From: Pseudorasbora parva
Taxonomy: Eukaryota; Chordata; Actinopteri; Cypriniformes; Gobionidae
NCBI RefSeq assembly: GCF_024679245.1
Contig: NC_090177.1
Span: forward strand, 43,552,518 to 43,616,517
Reading direction: 5' to 3'
Length of the DNA stretch: 64,000 bases
In this document: piece after piece, positions 10,738-24,100 of the stretch
How positions within the stretch are numbered: position 1 is the first letter of the stretch
Layout of the letters: each line of letters begins with the position of its first letter
Made by a program: the position numbers and the translations under genes
Notes under the pieces: generated by a model
The model's input: only the letters and a program-made list of their open reading frames with translations
Databases searched by the model: none
Told to the model about the DNA's origin: nothing

Positions 10738-12139
10738 TCAAGTTCATAGGATCCAGGGTCAAAAAAATTTTTCTTCAAAAAAAGTGAACCTTCAACTACT
10801 GATGGAATCTGTTCGTTACAGGACTCTATACGTTTATAGAAAGTTCAATTTCAAATACTCTTATGCAAAAAAATAAGTTCAAAAGATCATCCTTGAACTA
10901 CAGAATCTATTAGTATATATAGAAAGTTCAAGTTCAAAGACTCTGATAAAAAATAAATTCAAAACATTCTTAAACTACGTATGAAACAACAGAAGAAGTC
11001 TATTGGTATGCATAGAAAGTTCAAGTTCATAGACTCTTTGGAAACAAATAAGTTCAAAAGTTCATCCTTGAACTACAGAATCAATTAGTATATATAGAAA
11101 GTTCAAGTTCAAAGACTCTGGTAAAAAAAATAAGTTCAAAATTTCATTCTTGAACTACGTATGAAGCAAAAGAATGAGTCTATTAGTAAGCATATAAAGT
11201 TCAAGTTCACAGAATCCAGACTCAAATGTTTTTTTCTTCAAAAAAAGTGAACCTTCAACTACTGATGGAATCTATTCGTTACAGGATTCTATACGTATAT
11301 AGAAAGTTCTGGTTCAACTACTCTTATGCAATAATAAGTTCAAAATTTCATCCTTGATCTACAGAATCTATTAGTATATATAGAAAGTTCAAGTTCAAAG
11401 ACTCTGGTAAAAAAAATAAGTTCAAAATTTCATTCTTGAACTACGTATGAAACAACAGAATGAGTCTATTGGTATGCATAGAAAGTTCAAGTTCACAGAA
11501 TCCAGGCTCAAATGTTTTTTTCCTTTAAAAATCATGTGTGAACTCCTTGGCCATAAAATGTATTCAAAATGTCACACTGGAACTTCTGATGAATCTATTA
11601 CTATGTATAGAAAGTTCAAGTTCAAAGGATCCATGGTCAGAATTTTTTTTTTTTTTTAGACTCACACTTCAACTACTGATGAAACTACAGAATGATTCTA
11701 TATAGAAAGTTTAAATTCAAATACACTTTGCAAAAATAGATGATTTTTTGAAAATTGGACAGTGTTTGAATTCAGTTAGATTTTGGGGCAAGTTTTACTG
11801 TACTTTTCTCCAAAACTATACATTAAAATGACTTGTAAATAAATACAGTAACAGTCAGGGTCACTTTGAACAAATATCAAATGACAGAATGAGCAAACCT
11901 ATAAAGGAAAGATTTTTATGATTTTTGACAATTGGGTTGTAAGTGCTTGAATGATTAATTGTGGGGCAAGTTTGACTGTTATTTCTCCAAAACTATACAG
12001 TAAAATGACTTGTAAATAAATACAGTAATAGTCATTGTCACTTTGAACAAATATCTAATGACAGAATGAGCAAACCTATAAAAGAAACATTTTTATCATT
12101 TTTTTGAAAATTGGACAGTGTTTGAATTCAACTTGATTT

Positions 12140-15100
12140 TGGGGCAAGTTTGACTGTACTTTTCTCCAAAATTATACAGTAAAATTACGTGTAAATAAAT
12201 ACAGTAATAGTCAGGGTCACTCTGAACAAATTTCAAATGACGGAATGTGCAAACCTATAAAGGAAATATTTTTATGAATTTTGACAATTGGGCTGTAAGT
12301 GCTTGAATGATGAATTTTGGGGCAAATTTGACTGTACTGAAAGATTTTTATGATTTTTTTGAAAATTTGACAGTGTTTGAATTCACTTTGATTTTTGGGC
12401 AAGTTTGACTGTACTTTTCTCCAAAACTACACGGTAAAATTACTTGTAAATAAATACAGTAATAGTCAGGGTCACTTTGAACAAATATCAAATGACAGAA
12501 TGAGCAAACCTATAAAAGAAAGATTTTTATAAATTTTGACAATTGGGCTGTAAGTGCTTGAATGATGAATTTTGGGGAAATTTTACTGTACTTTTCTCCA
12601 AATTTTTACAGTAAAGTGACTTGTAAAGAAATACGGTAATAATCAGGGTCACTCTGAACAAATTTCAAATGATGGAATGAGCAGAGCTATAAAGGAAATA
12701 TTTTTATGATTTTTTTGAAAATTTGACAGTGTTTGAACACACTTTGATTTTTGGGCAAGTTTGACTGTACTTTTCTCCAAAACTATACAGTACAATGACT
12801 TGTACATAAATACAGTAATAGTCAGGGTCACTCTGAACAAATATCAAATGACAGAATGAGCAAACCTATAAAGGAAAGATTTTTATGAATTTTGACAATT
12901 GGGCTGTAAGTGCTTGAATGATGAATTTGGGGCAAGTTTGACTGTACTTTTCTCCAAAACTATACAGTAGAATGACTTGTAAATAAATACAGTAATATTC
13001 ATGGTCACTTTGAACAAATATCTAATGACAGAATGAGCAAACCTATAAAAGAAATATTTTTGTGATTTTTTCGAAAATTGGACAGTGTTTGAATTCAACT
13101 TGATTTTTGGACAAGTTAGACTGTACTTTTCTCCAAAACTATACAGTAAAATGACTTGTACATACATACAGCATTATTCAGGGTCACTCTGAACAAATAT
13201 CAAATGACAGAATGAGCAAACCTATGAAGAAAAGATTTTTATGATTTTTTTGAAAATTGGACAGAGTTTGAATTCAATTAGATTTTTGGGCAAGTTTGAC
13301 TGTACTTTTCTCCGAAACTATACAGTAAAATGACTTGTAAATAAATACAGTAATAGTCATGGTCACTTTGAACAATTATCTAATGACAGAATGAGCAAAC
13401 CTATAAAAGAAATATTTTTATACATTTTTTGAAAATTGGACAGTGTTTGAATTCAACTTGATTTTTGGGCAAGTTTGACTGTACTTATCTCCAAAACTAT
13501 ACAGTAAAATGACTTGTACATAAATACAATAATAGTCAGGGTCACTCTGAACAAATTTCAAATGACGGAATAGCAAACATATAAAGTAAATATTTCAATA
13601 ATTTTTTTGAAAATTGGACAGTGTTTGAATTCACTTTGAGTTTGGGGCAAGTTTGACTGTACTTTTCTCCAAAATTATACAGTAAAATTACTTGTAAATA
13701 AATACAGTAATAGTCAGGATCACTCTGAACAAATTTCAAATGATGGAATGTGCAAACCTATAAAGGAAATATTTTTATGAATTTTGACAATTGGGCTGTA
13801 AGTGCTTGAATGATGAATTTTGGGGCAAATTTGACTGTACTGAAAGATTTTTATGATTTTTTTGAAAATTTGACAGTTTTTGAATTCACTTTGATTTTTG
13901 GGCAAGTTTGACTGTACTTTTCTCCAAAACTACACGGTAAAATTACTTGTAAATAAATACAGTAATAGTCAGGGTCACTTTGAACAAATATCAAATGACA
14001 GAATGAGCAAACCTATAAAAGAAAGATTTTTATAAATTTTGACAATTGGGCTGTAAGTGCTTGAATGATGAATTTTGGGGAAATTTTACTGTACTTTTCT
14101 CCAAATTTTTACAGTAAAGTGACTTGTAAAGAAATACGGTAATAATCAGGGTCACTCTGAACAAATTTCAAATGATGGAATGAGCAGAGCTATAAAGGAA
14201 ATATTTTTATGATTTTTTTGAAAATTTGACAGTGTTTGAACACACTTTGATTTTTGGGCAAGTTTGACTGTACTTTTCTCCAAAACTATACAGTACAATG
14301 ACTTGTACATAAATACAGTAATAGTCAGGGTCACTCTGAACAAATATCAAATGACAGAATGAGCAAACCTATAAAGGAAAGATTTTTATGAATTTTGACA
14401 ATTGGGCTGTAAGTGCTTCAATGATGAATTTGGGGCAAGTTTGACTGTACTTTTCTCCAAAACTATACAGTAGAATGACTTGTAAATAAATACAGTAATA
14501 TTCATGGTCACTTTGAACAAATATCTAATGACAGAATGAGCAAACCTATAAAAGAAATATTTTTGTGATTTTTTCGAAAATTGGACAGTGTTTGAATTCA
14601 ACTTGATTTTTGGACAAGTTAGACTGTACTTTTCTCCAAAACTATACAGTAAAATGACTTGTACATACATACAGCATTAGTCAGGGTCACTCTGAACAAA
14701 TATCAAATGACAGAATGAGCAAACCTATGAAGGAAAGATTTTTATGATTTTTTTGAAAATTGGACAGAGTTTGAATTCAATTAGATTTTTGGGCAAGTTT
14801 GACTGTACTTTTCTCCGAAACTATACAGTAAAATGACTTGTAAATAAATACAGTAATAGTCATGGTCACTTTGAACAATTATCTAATGACAGAATGAGCA
14901 AACCTATAAAAGAAATATTTTTATACATTTTTTGAAAATTGGACAGTGTTTGAATTCAACTTGATTTTTGGGCAAGTTTGACTGTACTTATCTCCAAAAC
15001 TATACAGTAAAATGACTTGTACATAAATACAATAATAGTCAGGGTCACTCTGAACAAATTTCAAATGACGGAATAGCAAACATATAAAGTAAATATTTCA

Positions 15101-15145
15101 ATAATTTTTTTGAAAATTGGACAGTGTTTGAATTCACTTTGAGTT
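12140..15145. repeat. 1,503-bp HOR, two tandem copies
   Basis: Positions ~12140-13642 and ~13643-15145 are near-identical. Each unit has eight full A monomers plus one truncated monomer. The truncated one is diagnostic: ACTGTACT runs straight into GAAAGATTTTTATG, so most of the conserved core is missing. This junction lies at 12338, 13841 and 15344, exactly 1,503 bp apart. Other markers are CCAAATTTTTACAGTAAAG (a variant core) and GAGCAGAGC. High identity between units and lower identity among monomers within a unit is the usual signature of recent amplification of a multimer. Confidence 0.9.
12339..12417. repeat. Truncated A monomer, HOR marker
   Basis: The monomer core is cut after ACTGTACT and joins GAAAGATTTTTATGATT, removing most of the conserved block including the right dyad arm and CCTATAAAGG. 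About 80 bp remain before the next core. The same junction recurs at 13841, 15344, 17560 and 19776 and is absent from the rest of the window, so all five descend from one deletion that was later amplified with the HOR. Confidence 0.85.
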
Positions 15146-18100
15146 TGGGGCAAGTTTGACTGTACTTTTCTCCAAAATTATACAGTAAAATTACTTGTAA
15201 ATAAATACAGTAATAGTCAGGGTCACTCTGAACAAATTTCAAATGATGGAATGTGCAAACCTATAAAGGAAATATTTTTATGAATTTTGACAATTGGGCT
15301 GTAAGTGCTTGAATGATGAATTTTGGGGCAAATTTGACTGTACTGAAAGATTTTTATGATTTTTTTGAAAATTTGACAGTGTTTGAATTCACTTTGATTT
15401 TTGGGCAAGTTTGACTGTACTTTTCTCCAAAACTACACGGTAAAATGACTTGTAAATAAATACAGTAATAGTCAGGGTCACTTTGAACAAATATCAAATG
15501 ACAGAATGAGCAAACCTATAAAAGAAAGATTTTTATAAATTTTGACAATTGGGCTGTAAGTGCTTGAATGATGAATTTTGGGGAAATTTTACTGTACTTT
15601 TCTCCAAATTTTTACAGTAAAGTGACTTGTAAAGAAATACGGTAATAATCAGGGTCACTCTGAACAAATTTCAAATGATGGAATGAGCAGAGCTATAAAG
15701 GAAATATTTTTATGATTTTTTTGAAAATTTGACAGTGTTTGAATACACTTTGATTTTTGGGCAAGTTTGACTGTACTTTTCTCCAAAACTATACAGTACA
15801 ATGACTTGTACATAAATACAGTAATAGTCAGGGTCACTCTGAACAAATATCAAATGACAGAATGAGCAAACCTATAAAGGAAAGATTTTTATGAATTTTG
15901 ACAATTGGGCTGTAAGTGCTTGAATGATGAATTTGGGGCAAGTTTGACTGTACTTTTCTCCAAAACTATACAGTAGAATGACTTGTAAATAAATACAGTA
16001 ATATTCATGGTCACTTTGAACAAATATCTAATGACAGAATGAGCAAACCTATAAAAGAAATATTTTTGTGATTTTTTCGAAAATTGGACAGTGTTCGAAT
16101 TCAACTTGATTTTTGGACAAGTTAGACTGTACTTTTCTCCAAAACTATACAGTAAAATGACTTGTACATACATACAGCATTAGTCAGGGTCACTCTGAAC
16201 AAATATCAAATGACAGAATGAGCAAACCTATGAAGGAAAGATTTTTATGATTTTTTTGAAAATTGGACAGAGTTTGAATTCAATTAGATTTTTGGGCAAG
16301 TTTGACTGTACTTTTCTCCGAAACTATACAGTAAAATGACTTGTAAATAAATACAGTAATAGTCATGGTCACTTTGAACAAATTTCAAATGACGGAATAG
16401 CAAACATATAAAGTAAATATTTCAATAATTTTTTTGAAAATTGGACAGTGTTTGAATTCACTTTGATTTTTGGGCAAGTTTGACTGTACTTTTCTCCAAA
16501 ACTATACAGTACAATGACTTGTACATAAATACAGTAATAGTCAGGGTCACTCTGAACAAATATCAAATGACAGAATGAGCAAACCTATAAAGGAAAGATT
16601 TTTATGAATTTTGACAATTGGGCTGTAAGTGCTTGAATGATGAATTTGGGGCAAGTTTGACTGTACTTTTCTCCAAAACTATACAGTAGAATGACTTGTA
16701 AATAAATACAGTAATATTCATGGTCACTTTGAACAAATATCTAATGACAGAATGAGCAAACCTATAAAAGAAATATTTTTGTGATTTTTTCGAAAATTGG
16801 ACAGTGTTTGAATTCAACTTGATTTTTGGACAAGTTAGACTGTACTTTTCTCCAAAACTATACAGTAAAATGACTTGTACATACATACAGCATTATTCAG
16901 GGTCACTCTGAACAAATATCAAATGACAGAATGAGCAAACCTATGAAGAAAAGATTTTTATGATTTTTTTGAAAATTGGACAGAGTTTGAATTCAATTAG
17001 ATTTTTGGGCAAGTTTGACTGTACTTTTCTCCGAAACTATACAGTAAAATGACTTGTAAATAAATACAGTAATAGTCATGGTCACTTTGAACAATTATCT
17101 AATGACAGAATGAGCAAACCTATAAAAGAAATATTTTTATACATTTTTTGAAAATTGGACAGTGTTTGAATTCAACTTGATTTTTGGGCAAGTTTGACTG
17201 TACTTATCTCCAAAACTATACAGTAAAATGACTTGTACATAAATACAATAATAGTCAGGGTCACTCTGAACAAATTTCAAATGACGGAATAGCAAACATA
17301 TAAAGTAAATATTTCAATAATTTTTTTGAAAATTGGACAGTGTTTGAATTCACTTTGAGTTTGGGGCAAGTTTGACTGTACTTTTCTCCAAAATTATACA
17401 GTAAAATTACTTGTAAATAAATACAGTAATAGTCAGGATCACTCTGAACAAATTTCAAATGATGGAATGTGCAAACCTATAAAGGAAATATTTTTATGAA
17501 TTTTGACAATTGGGCTGTAAGTGCTTGAATGATGAATTTTGGGGCAAATTTGACTGTACTGAAAGATTTTTATGATTTTTTTGAAAATTTGACAGTGTTT
17601 GAATTCACTTTGATTTTTGGGCAAGTTTGACTGTACTTTTCTCCAAAACTACACGGTAAAATGACTTGTAAATAAATACAGTAATAGTCAGGGTCACTTT
17701 GAACAAATATCAAATGACAGAATGAGCAAACCTATAAAAGAAAGATTTTTATAAATTTTGACAATTGGGCTGTAAGTGCTTGAATGATGAATTTTGGGGA
17801 AATTTTACTGTACTTTTCTCCAAATTTTTACAGTAAAGTGACTTGTAAAGAAATACGGTAATAATCAGGGTCACTCTGAACAAATTTCAAATGATGGAAT
17901 GAGCAGAGCTATAAAGGAAATATTTTTATGATTTTTTTGAAAATTTGACAGTGTTTGAATACACTTTGATTTTTGGGCAAGTTTGACTGTACTTTTCTCC
18001 AAAACTATACAGTACAATGACTTGTACATAAATACAGTAATAGTCAGGGTCACTCTGAACAAATATCAAATGACAGAATGAGCAAACCTATAAAGGAAAG

Positions 18101-21100
18101 ATTTTTATGAATTTTGACAATTGGGCTGTAAGTGCTTGAATGATGAATTTGGGGCAAGTTTGACTGTACTTTTCTCCAAAACTATACAGTAGAATGACTT
18201 GTAAATAAATACAGTAATATTCATGGTCACTTTGAACAAATATCTAATGACAGAATGAGCAAACCTATAAAAGAAATATTTTTGTGATTTTTTCGAAAAT
18301 TGGACAGTGTTCGAATTCAACTTGATTTTTGGACAAGTTAGACTGTACTTTTCTCCAAAACTATACAGTAAAATGACTTGTACATACATACAGCATTAGT
18401 CAGGGTCACTCTGAACAAATATCAAATGACAGAATGAGCAAACCTATGAAGGAAAGATTTTTATGATTTTTTTGAAAATTGGACAGAGTTTGAATTCAAT
18501 TAGATTTTTGGGCAAGTTTGACTGTACTTTTCTCCGAAACTATACAGTAAAATGACTTGTAAATAAATACAGTAATAGTCATGGTCACTTTGAACAAATT
18601 TCAAATGACGGAATAGCAAACATATAAAGTAAATATTTCAATAATTTTTTTGAAAATTGGACAGTGTTTGAATTCACTTTGATTTTTGGGCAAGTTTGAC
18701 TGTACTTTTCTCCAAAACTATACAGTACAATGACTTGTACATAAATACAGTAATAGTCAGGGTCACTCTGAACAAATATCAAATGACAGAATGAGCAAAC
18801 CTATAAAGGAAAGATTTTTATGAATTTTGACAATTGGGCTGTAAGTGCTTGAATGATGAATTTGGGGCAAGTTTGACTGTACTTTTCTCCAAAACTATAC
18901 AGTAGAATGACTTGTAAATAAATACAGTAATATTCATGGTCACTTTGAACAAATATCTAATGACAGAATGAGCAAACCTATAAAAGAAATATTTTTGTGA
19001 TTTTTTCGAAAATTGGACAGTGTTTGAATTCAACTTGATTTTTGGACAAGTTAGACTGTACTTTTCTCCAAAACTATACAGTAAAATGACTTGTACATAC
19101 ATACAGCATTATTCAGGGTCACTCTGAACAAATATCAAATGACAGAATGAGCAAACCTATGAAGAAAAGATTTTTATGATTTTTTTGAAAATTGGACAGA
19201 GTTTGAATTCAATTAGATTTTTGGGCAAGTTTGACTGTACTTTTCTCCGAAACTATACAGTAAAATGACTTGTAAATAAATACAGTAATAGTCATGGTCA
19301 CTTTGAACAATTATCTAATGACAGAATGAGCAAACCTATAAAAGAAATATTTTTATACATTTTTTGAAAATTGGACAGTGTTTGAATTCAACTTGATTTT
19401 TGGGCAAGTTTGACTGTACTTATCTCCAAAACTATACAGTAAAATGACTTGTACATAAATACAATAATAGTCAGGGTCACTCTGAACAAATTTCAAATGA
19501 CGGAATAGCAAACATATAAAGTAAATATTTCAATAATTTTTTTGAAAATTGGACAGTGTTTGAATTCACTTTGAGTTTGGGGCAAGTTTGACTGTACTTT
19601 TCTCCAAAATTATACAGTAAAATTACTTGTAAATAAATACAGTAATAGTCAGGATCACTCTGAACAAATTTCAAATGATGGAATGTGCAAACCTATAAAG
19701 GAAATATTTTTATGAATTTTGACAATTGGGCTGTAAGTGCTTGAATGATGAATTTTGGGGCAAATTTGACTGTACTGAAAGATTTTTATGATTTTTTTGA
19801 AAATTTGACAGTTTTTGAATTCACTTTGATTTTTGGGCAAGTTTGACTGTACTTTTCTCCAAAACTACACGGTAAAATTACTTGTAAATAAATACAGTAA
19901 TAGTCAGGGTCACTTTGAACAAATATCAAATGACAGAATGAGCAAACCTATAAAAGAAAGATTTTTATAAATTTTGACAATTGGGCTGTAAGTGCTTGAA
20001 TGATGAATTTTGGGGAAATTTTACTGTACTTTTCTCCAAATTTTTACAGTAAAGTGACTTGTAAAGAAATACGGTAATAATCAGGGTCACTCTGAACAAA
20101 TTTCAAATGATGGAATGAGCAGAGCTATAAAGGAAATATTTTTATGATTTTTTTGAAAATTTGACAGTGTTTGAACACACTTTGATTTTTGGGCAAGTTT
20201 GACTGTACTTTTCTCCAAAACTATACAGTACAATGACTTGTACATAAATACAGTAATAGTCAGGGTCACTCTGAACAAATATCAAATGACAGAATGAGCA
20301 AACCTATAAAGGAAAGATTTTTATGAATTTTGACAATTGGGCTGTAAGTGCTTCAATGATGAATTTGGGGCAAGTTTGACTGTACTTTTCTCCAAAACTA
20401 TACAGTAGAATGACTTGTAAATAAATACAGTAATATTCATGGTCACTTTGAACAAATATCTAATGACAGAATGAGCAAACCTATAAAAGAAATATTTTTG
20501 TGATTTTTTCGAAAATTGGACAGTGTTTGAATTCAACTTGATTTTTGGACAAGTTAGACTGTACTTTTCTCCAAAACTATACAGTAAAATGACTTGTACA
20601 TACATACAGCATTAGTCAGGGTCACTCTGAACAAATATCAAATGACAGAATGAGCAAACCTATGAAGGAAAGATTTTTATGATTTTTTTGAAAATTGGAC
20701 AGAGTTTGAATTCAATTAGATTTTTGGGCAAGTTTGACTGTACTTTTCTCCGAAACTATACAGTAAAATGACTTGTAAATAAATACAGTAATAGTCATGG
20801 TCACTTTGAACAATTATCTAATGACAGAATGAGCAAACCTATAAAAGAAATATTTTTATACATTTTTTGAAAATTGGACAGTGTTTGAATTCAACTTGAT
20901 TTTTGGGCAAGTTTGACTGTACTTATCTCCAAAACTATACAGTAAAATGACTTGTACATAAATACAATAATAGTCAGGGTCACTCTGAACAAATTTCAAA
21001 TGACGGAATAGCAAACATATAAAGTAAATATTTCAATAATTTTTTTGAAAATTGGACAGTGTTTGAATTCACTTTGAGTTTGGGGCAAGTTTGACTGTAC

Positions 21101-21180
21101 TTTTCTCCAAAATTATACAGTAAAATTACTTGTAAATAAATACAGTAATAGTCAGGGTCACTCTGAACAAATTTCAAATG
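12750..21180. repeat. 5,935-bp third-tier repeat (1.4 copies)
   Basis: Marking each 1,503-bp-derived module by private variants gives the order P Q R P R P Q R at about 12883, 14386, 15889, 16602, 18105, 18818, 20321 and 21569. P has CAGCATTATTCAGG, Q has GTGCTTCAATGATG, and R has GTGTTCGAATTC. P at 12883 and P at 18818 are 5,935 bp apart, which equals 1,503 + 2 x 2,216, and the order and variants then repeat. The second copy breaks at about 21178, where 255 bp (one monomer plus the truncated marker monomer) are missing. Confidence 0.8.
15146..19577. repeat. 2,216-bp expanded HOR, two tandem copies
   Basis: Positions ~15146-17361 and ~17362-19577 repeat at 2,216 bp. Each equals the 1,503-bp HOR plus a 713-bp block of four monomers that is itself a second copy of part of the unit. 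The truncated-monomer marker lies at 15344, 17560 and 19776. The variant GTGTTCGAATTCAAC occurs at about 16093 and 18309. The nearly complete agreement of the copies suggests recent duplication. Confidence 0.88.
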
Positions 21181-21189
21181 ATGGAATGA

Positions 21190-24100
21190 GCAAACCTATA
21201 AAAGAAAGATTTTTATAAATTTTGACAATTGGGCTGTAAGTGCTTGAATGATGAATTTTGGGGAAATTTTACTGTACTTTTCTCCAAATTTTTACAGTAA
21301 AGTGACTTGTAAAGAAATACGGTAATAATCAGGGTCACTCTGAACAAATTTCAAATGATGGAATGAGCAGAGCTATAAAGGAAATATTTTTATGATTTTT
21401 TTGAAAATTTGACAGTGTTTGAATACACTTTGATTTTTGGGCAAGTTTGACTGTACTTTTCTCCAAAACTATACAGTACAATGACTTGTACATAAATACA
21501 GTAATAGTCAGGGTCACTCTGAACAAATATCAAATGACAGAATGAGCAAACCTATAAAGGAAAGATTTTTATGAATTTTGACAATTGGGCTGTAAGTGCT
21601 TGAATGATGAATTTGGGGCAAGTTTGACTGTACTTTTCTCCAAAACTATACAGTAGAATGACTTGTAAATAAATACAGTAATATTCATGGTCACTTTGAA
21701 CAAATATCTAATGACAGAATGAGCAAACCTATAAAAGAAATATTTTTGTGATTTTTTCGAAAATTGGACAGTGTTCGAATTCAACTTGATTTTTGGACAA
21801 GTTAGACTGTACTTTTCTCCAAAACTATACAGTAAAATGACTTGTACATACATACAGCATTAGTCAGGGTCACTCTGAACAAATATCAAATGACAGAATG
21901 AGCAAACCTATGAAGGAAAGATTTTTATGATTTTTTTGAAAATTGGACAGAGTTTGAATTCAATTAGATTTTTGGGCAAGTTTGACTGTACTTTTCTCCG
22001 AAACTATACAGTAAAATGACTTGTAAATAAATACAGTAATAGTCATGGTCACTTTGAACAAATTTCAAATGACGGAATAGCAAACATATAAAGTAAATAT
22101 TTCAATAATTTTTTTGAAAATTGGACAGTGTTTGAATTCACTTTGATTTTTGGGCAAGTTTGACTGTACTTTTCTCCAAAACTATACAGTACAATGACTT
22201 GTACATAAATACAGTAATAGTCAGGGTCACTCTGAACAAATATCAAATGACAGAATGAGCAAACCTATAAAGGAAAGATTTTTATGAATTTTGACAATTG
22301 GGCTGTAAGTGCTTGAATGATGAATTTGGGGGAAGTTTGACTGTACTTTTCTCCAAAACTATACAGTAAAATGACTTGTAAATAAATACAGTAATATTCA
22401 TGGTCACTTTGAACAATTATCTAATGACAGAATGAGCAAACCTATAAAATAAATATTTTTGTGATTTTTTTGAAAAATGGACAGTGTTTGAATTCAACTT
22501 GATTTTTGGGCAAGTTTGACTGTACTTTTCTCCAAAACTATACAGTAAAATGACTTGTAAATAAATACAGTAATAGTCAGGGTTACTCTGAACAAATTTC
22601 AAATGACGGAATGAGCAAACCTATAAAGGAAATATTTTTTTGAAAATTGGACAGTGTTTGAATTCAACTTGATTTTTGGACAAGTTTGACTGTACTTTTC
22701 TCCAAAACTATACAGTAAAATGACTTGTACATACATACAGCAATAGTCAGGGTCACTCTGAACAAATATCAAATAACAGAATGAGCAAACCTATGAAGGA
22801 AAGATTTTTATGAATTTTTTGAAAATTGGACAGAGTTTGAATTCAATTAGATTTTTGGGCAAGTTTGACTGTACTTTTCTCCAAAACTATACAGTAAAAT
22901 GACTTGTAAATAAATACCGTAATAGTCATGGTCACTTTGAACAATTATCTAATGACAGAATGAGCAAACCTATAAAAGAAATATTTTTATAAATTTTTTG
23001 AAAATTGGACAGTGTTTGAATTTAACTTGATTTTTGGGCAAGTTTGACTGTACTTATCTCCAAAACTATACAGTAAAATGACTTGTACATAAATACAATA
23101 ATAGTCAGGGTCACTCTGAACAAATTTCAAATGATGGAATGAGCAGAGCTATAAAGGAAATATTTCAATGATTTTTTTGAAAATTGGACAGTGTTTGAAT
23201 TCACTTTGATTTTTGGGCAAGTTTGACTGTACTTTTCTCCAAAACTATACAGTACAATGACTTGTACATAAATACAGTAATAGTCAGGGTCACTCTGAAC
23301 AAATATCAAATGACAGAATGAGCAAACCTATAAAGGAAAGATTTTTTTGAATTTTGACAATTGGGCTGTAAGTGCTTGAATGATGAATTTGGGGCAAGTT
23401 TGACTGTACTTTTCTCCAAAACTATACAGTAAAATGACTTGTAAATAAATACAGTAATATTCATGGTCACTTTGAACAAATATCTACTGACAGAATGAGC
23501 AAACCTATAAAATAAATATTTTTGTGATTTTTTTGAAAATTTGACAGTGTTTGAATTCACTTTGATTTTTGGGCAAGTTTGACTGTACTTTTCTCCAAAA
23601 CTACACGGTAAAATGACTTGTAAATAAATACAGTAATAGTCAGGGTCACTTTGAACAAATATCAAATGACAGAATGAGCAAACCTATAAAAGAAAGATTT
23701 TTATAAATTTTGACAATTGGGCTGTAAGTGCTTGAATGATGAATTTTGGGGAAATTTTACTGTACTTTTCTCCAAATTTTTACAGTAAAGTGACTTGTAA
23801 AGAAATACGGTAATAATCAGGGTCACTCTGAACAAATTTCAAATGATGGAATGAGCAGAGCTATAAAGGAAATATTTTTATGATTTTTTTGAAAATTTGA
23901 CAGTGTTTGAATACACTTTGATTTTTGGGCAAGTTTGACTGTACTTTTCTCCAAAACTATACAGTACAATGACTTGTACATAAATACAGTAATAGTCAGG
24001 GTCACTCTGAACAAATATCAAATGACAGAATGAGCAAACCTATAAAGGAAAGATTTTTATGAATTTTGACAATTGGGCTGTAAGTGCTTGAATGATGAAT

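Larger units (their letters stand above)
8156..11739. repeat. Satellite B, long block
   Basis: About forty B monomers of roughly 80-100 bp between C and the main A array. Branches with GGATCC (genomic context AAGTTCATAGGATCC) and branches with AAATACTCTT or AAGACTCTGG alternate irregularly. It opens just after the C/B junction with a perfect hairpin at 8184-8206. The final monomer stops at CTTTGCAAAAATAGA and the A array starts with TGATTTTTTGAAAATTGG at about 11740. T-runs after CAGGGTCAGA vary in length between copies. Short frames of 61-99 codons here show no start context or family resemblance and change with each homopolymer indel. Confidence 0.92.

Noticed and set aside
12217..21180. 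CRISPR-like array (regular repeats with variable spacers)
   Set aside because: The whole 178-bp monomer is repeated, with no short direct repeat alternating with unique spacers, and no cas genes are near.
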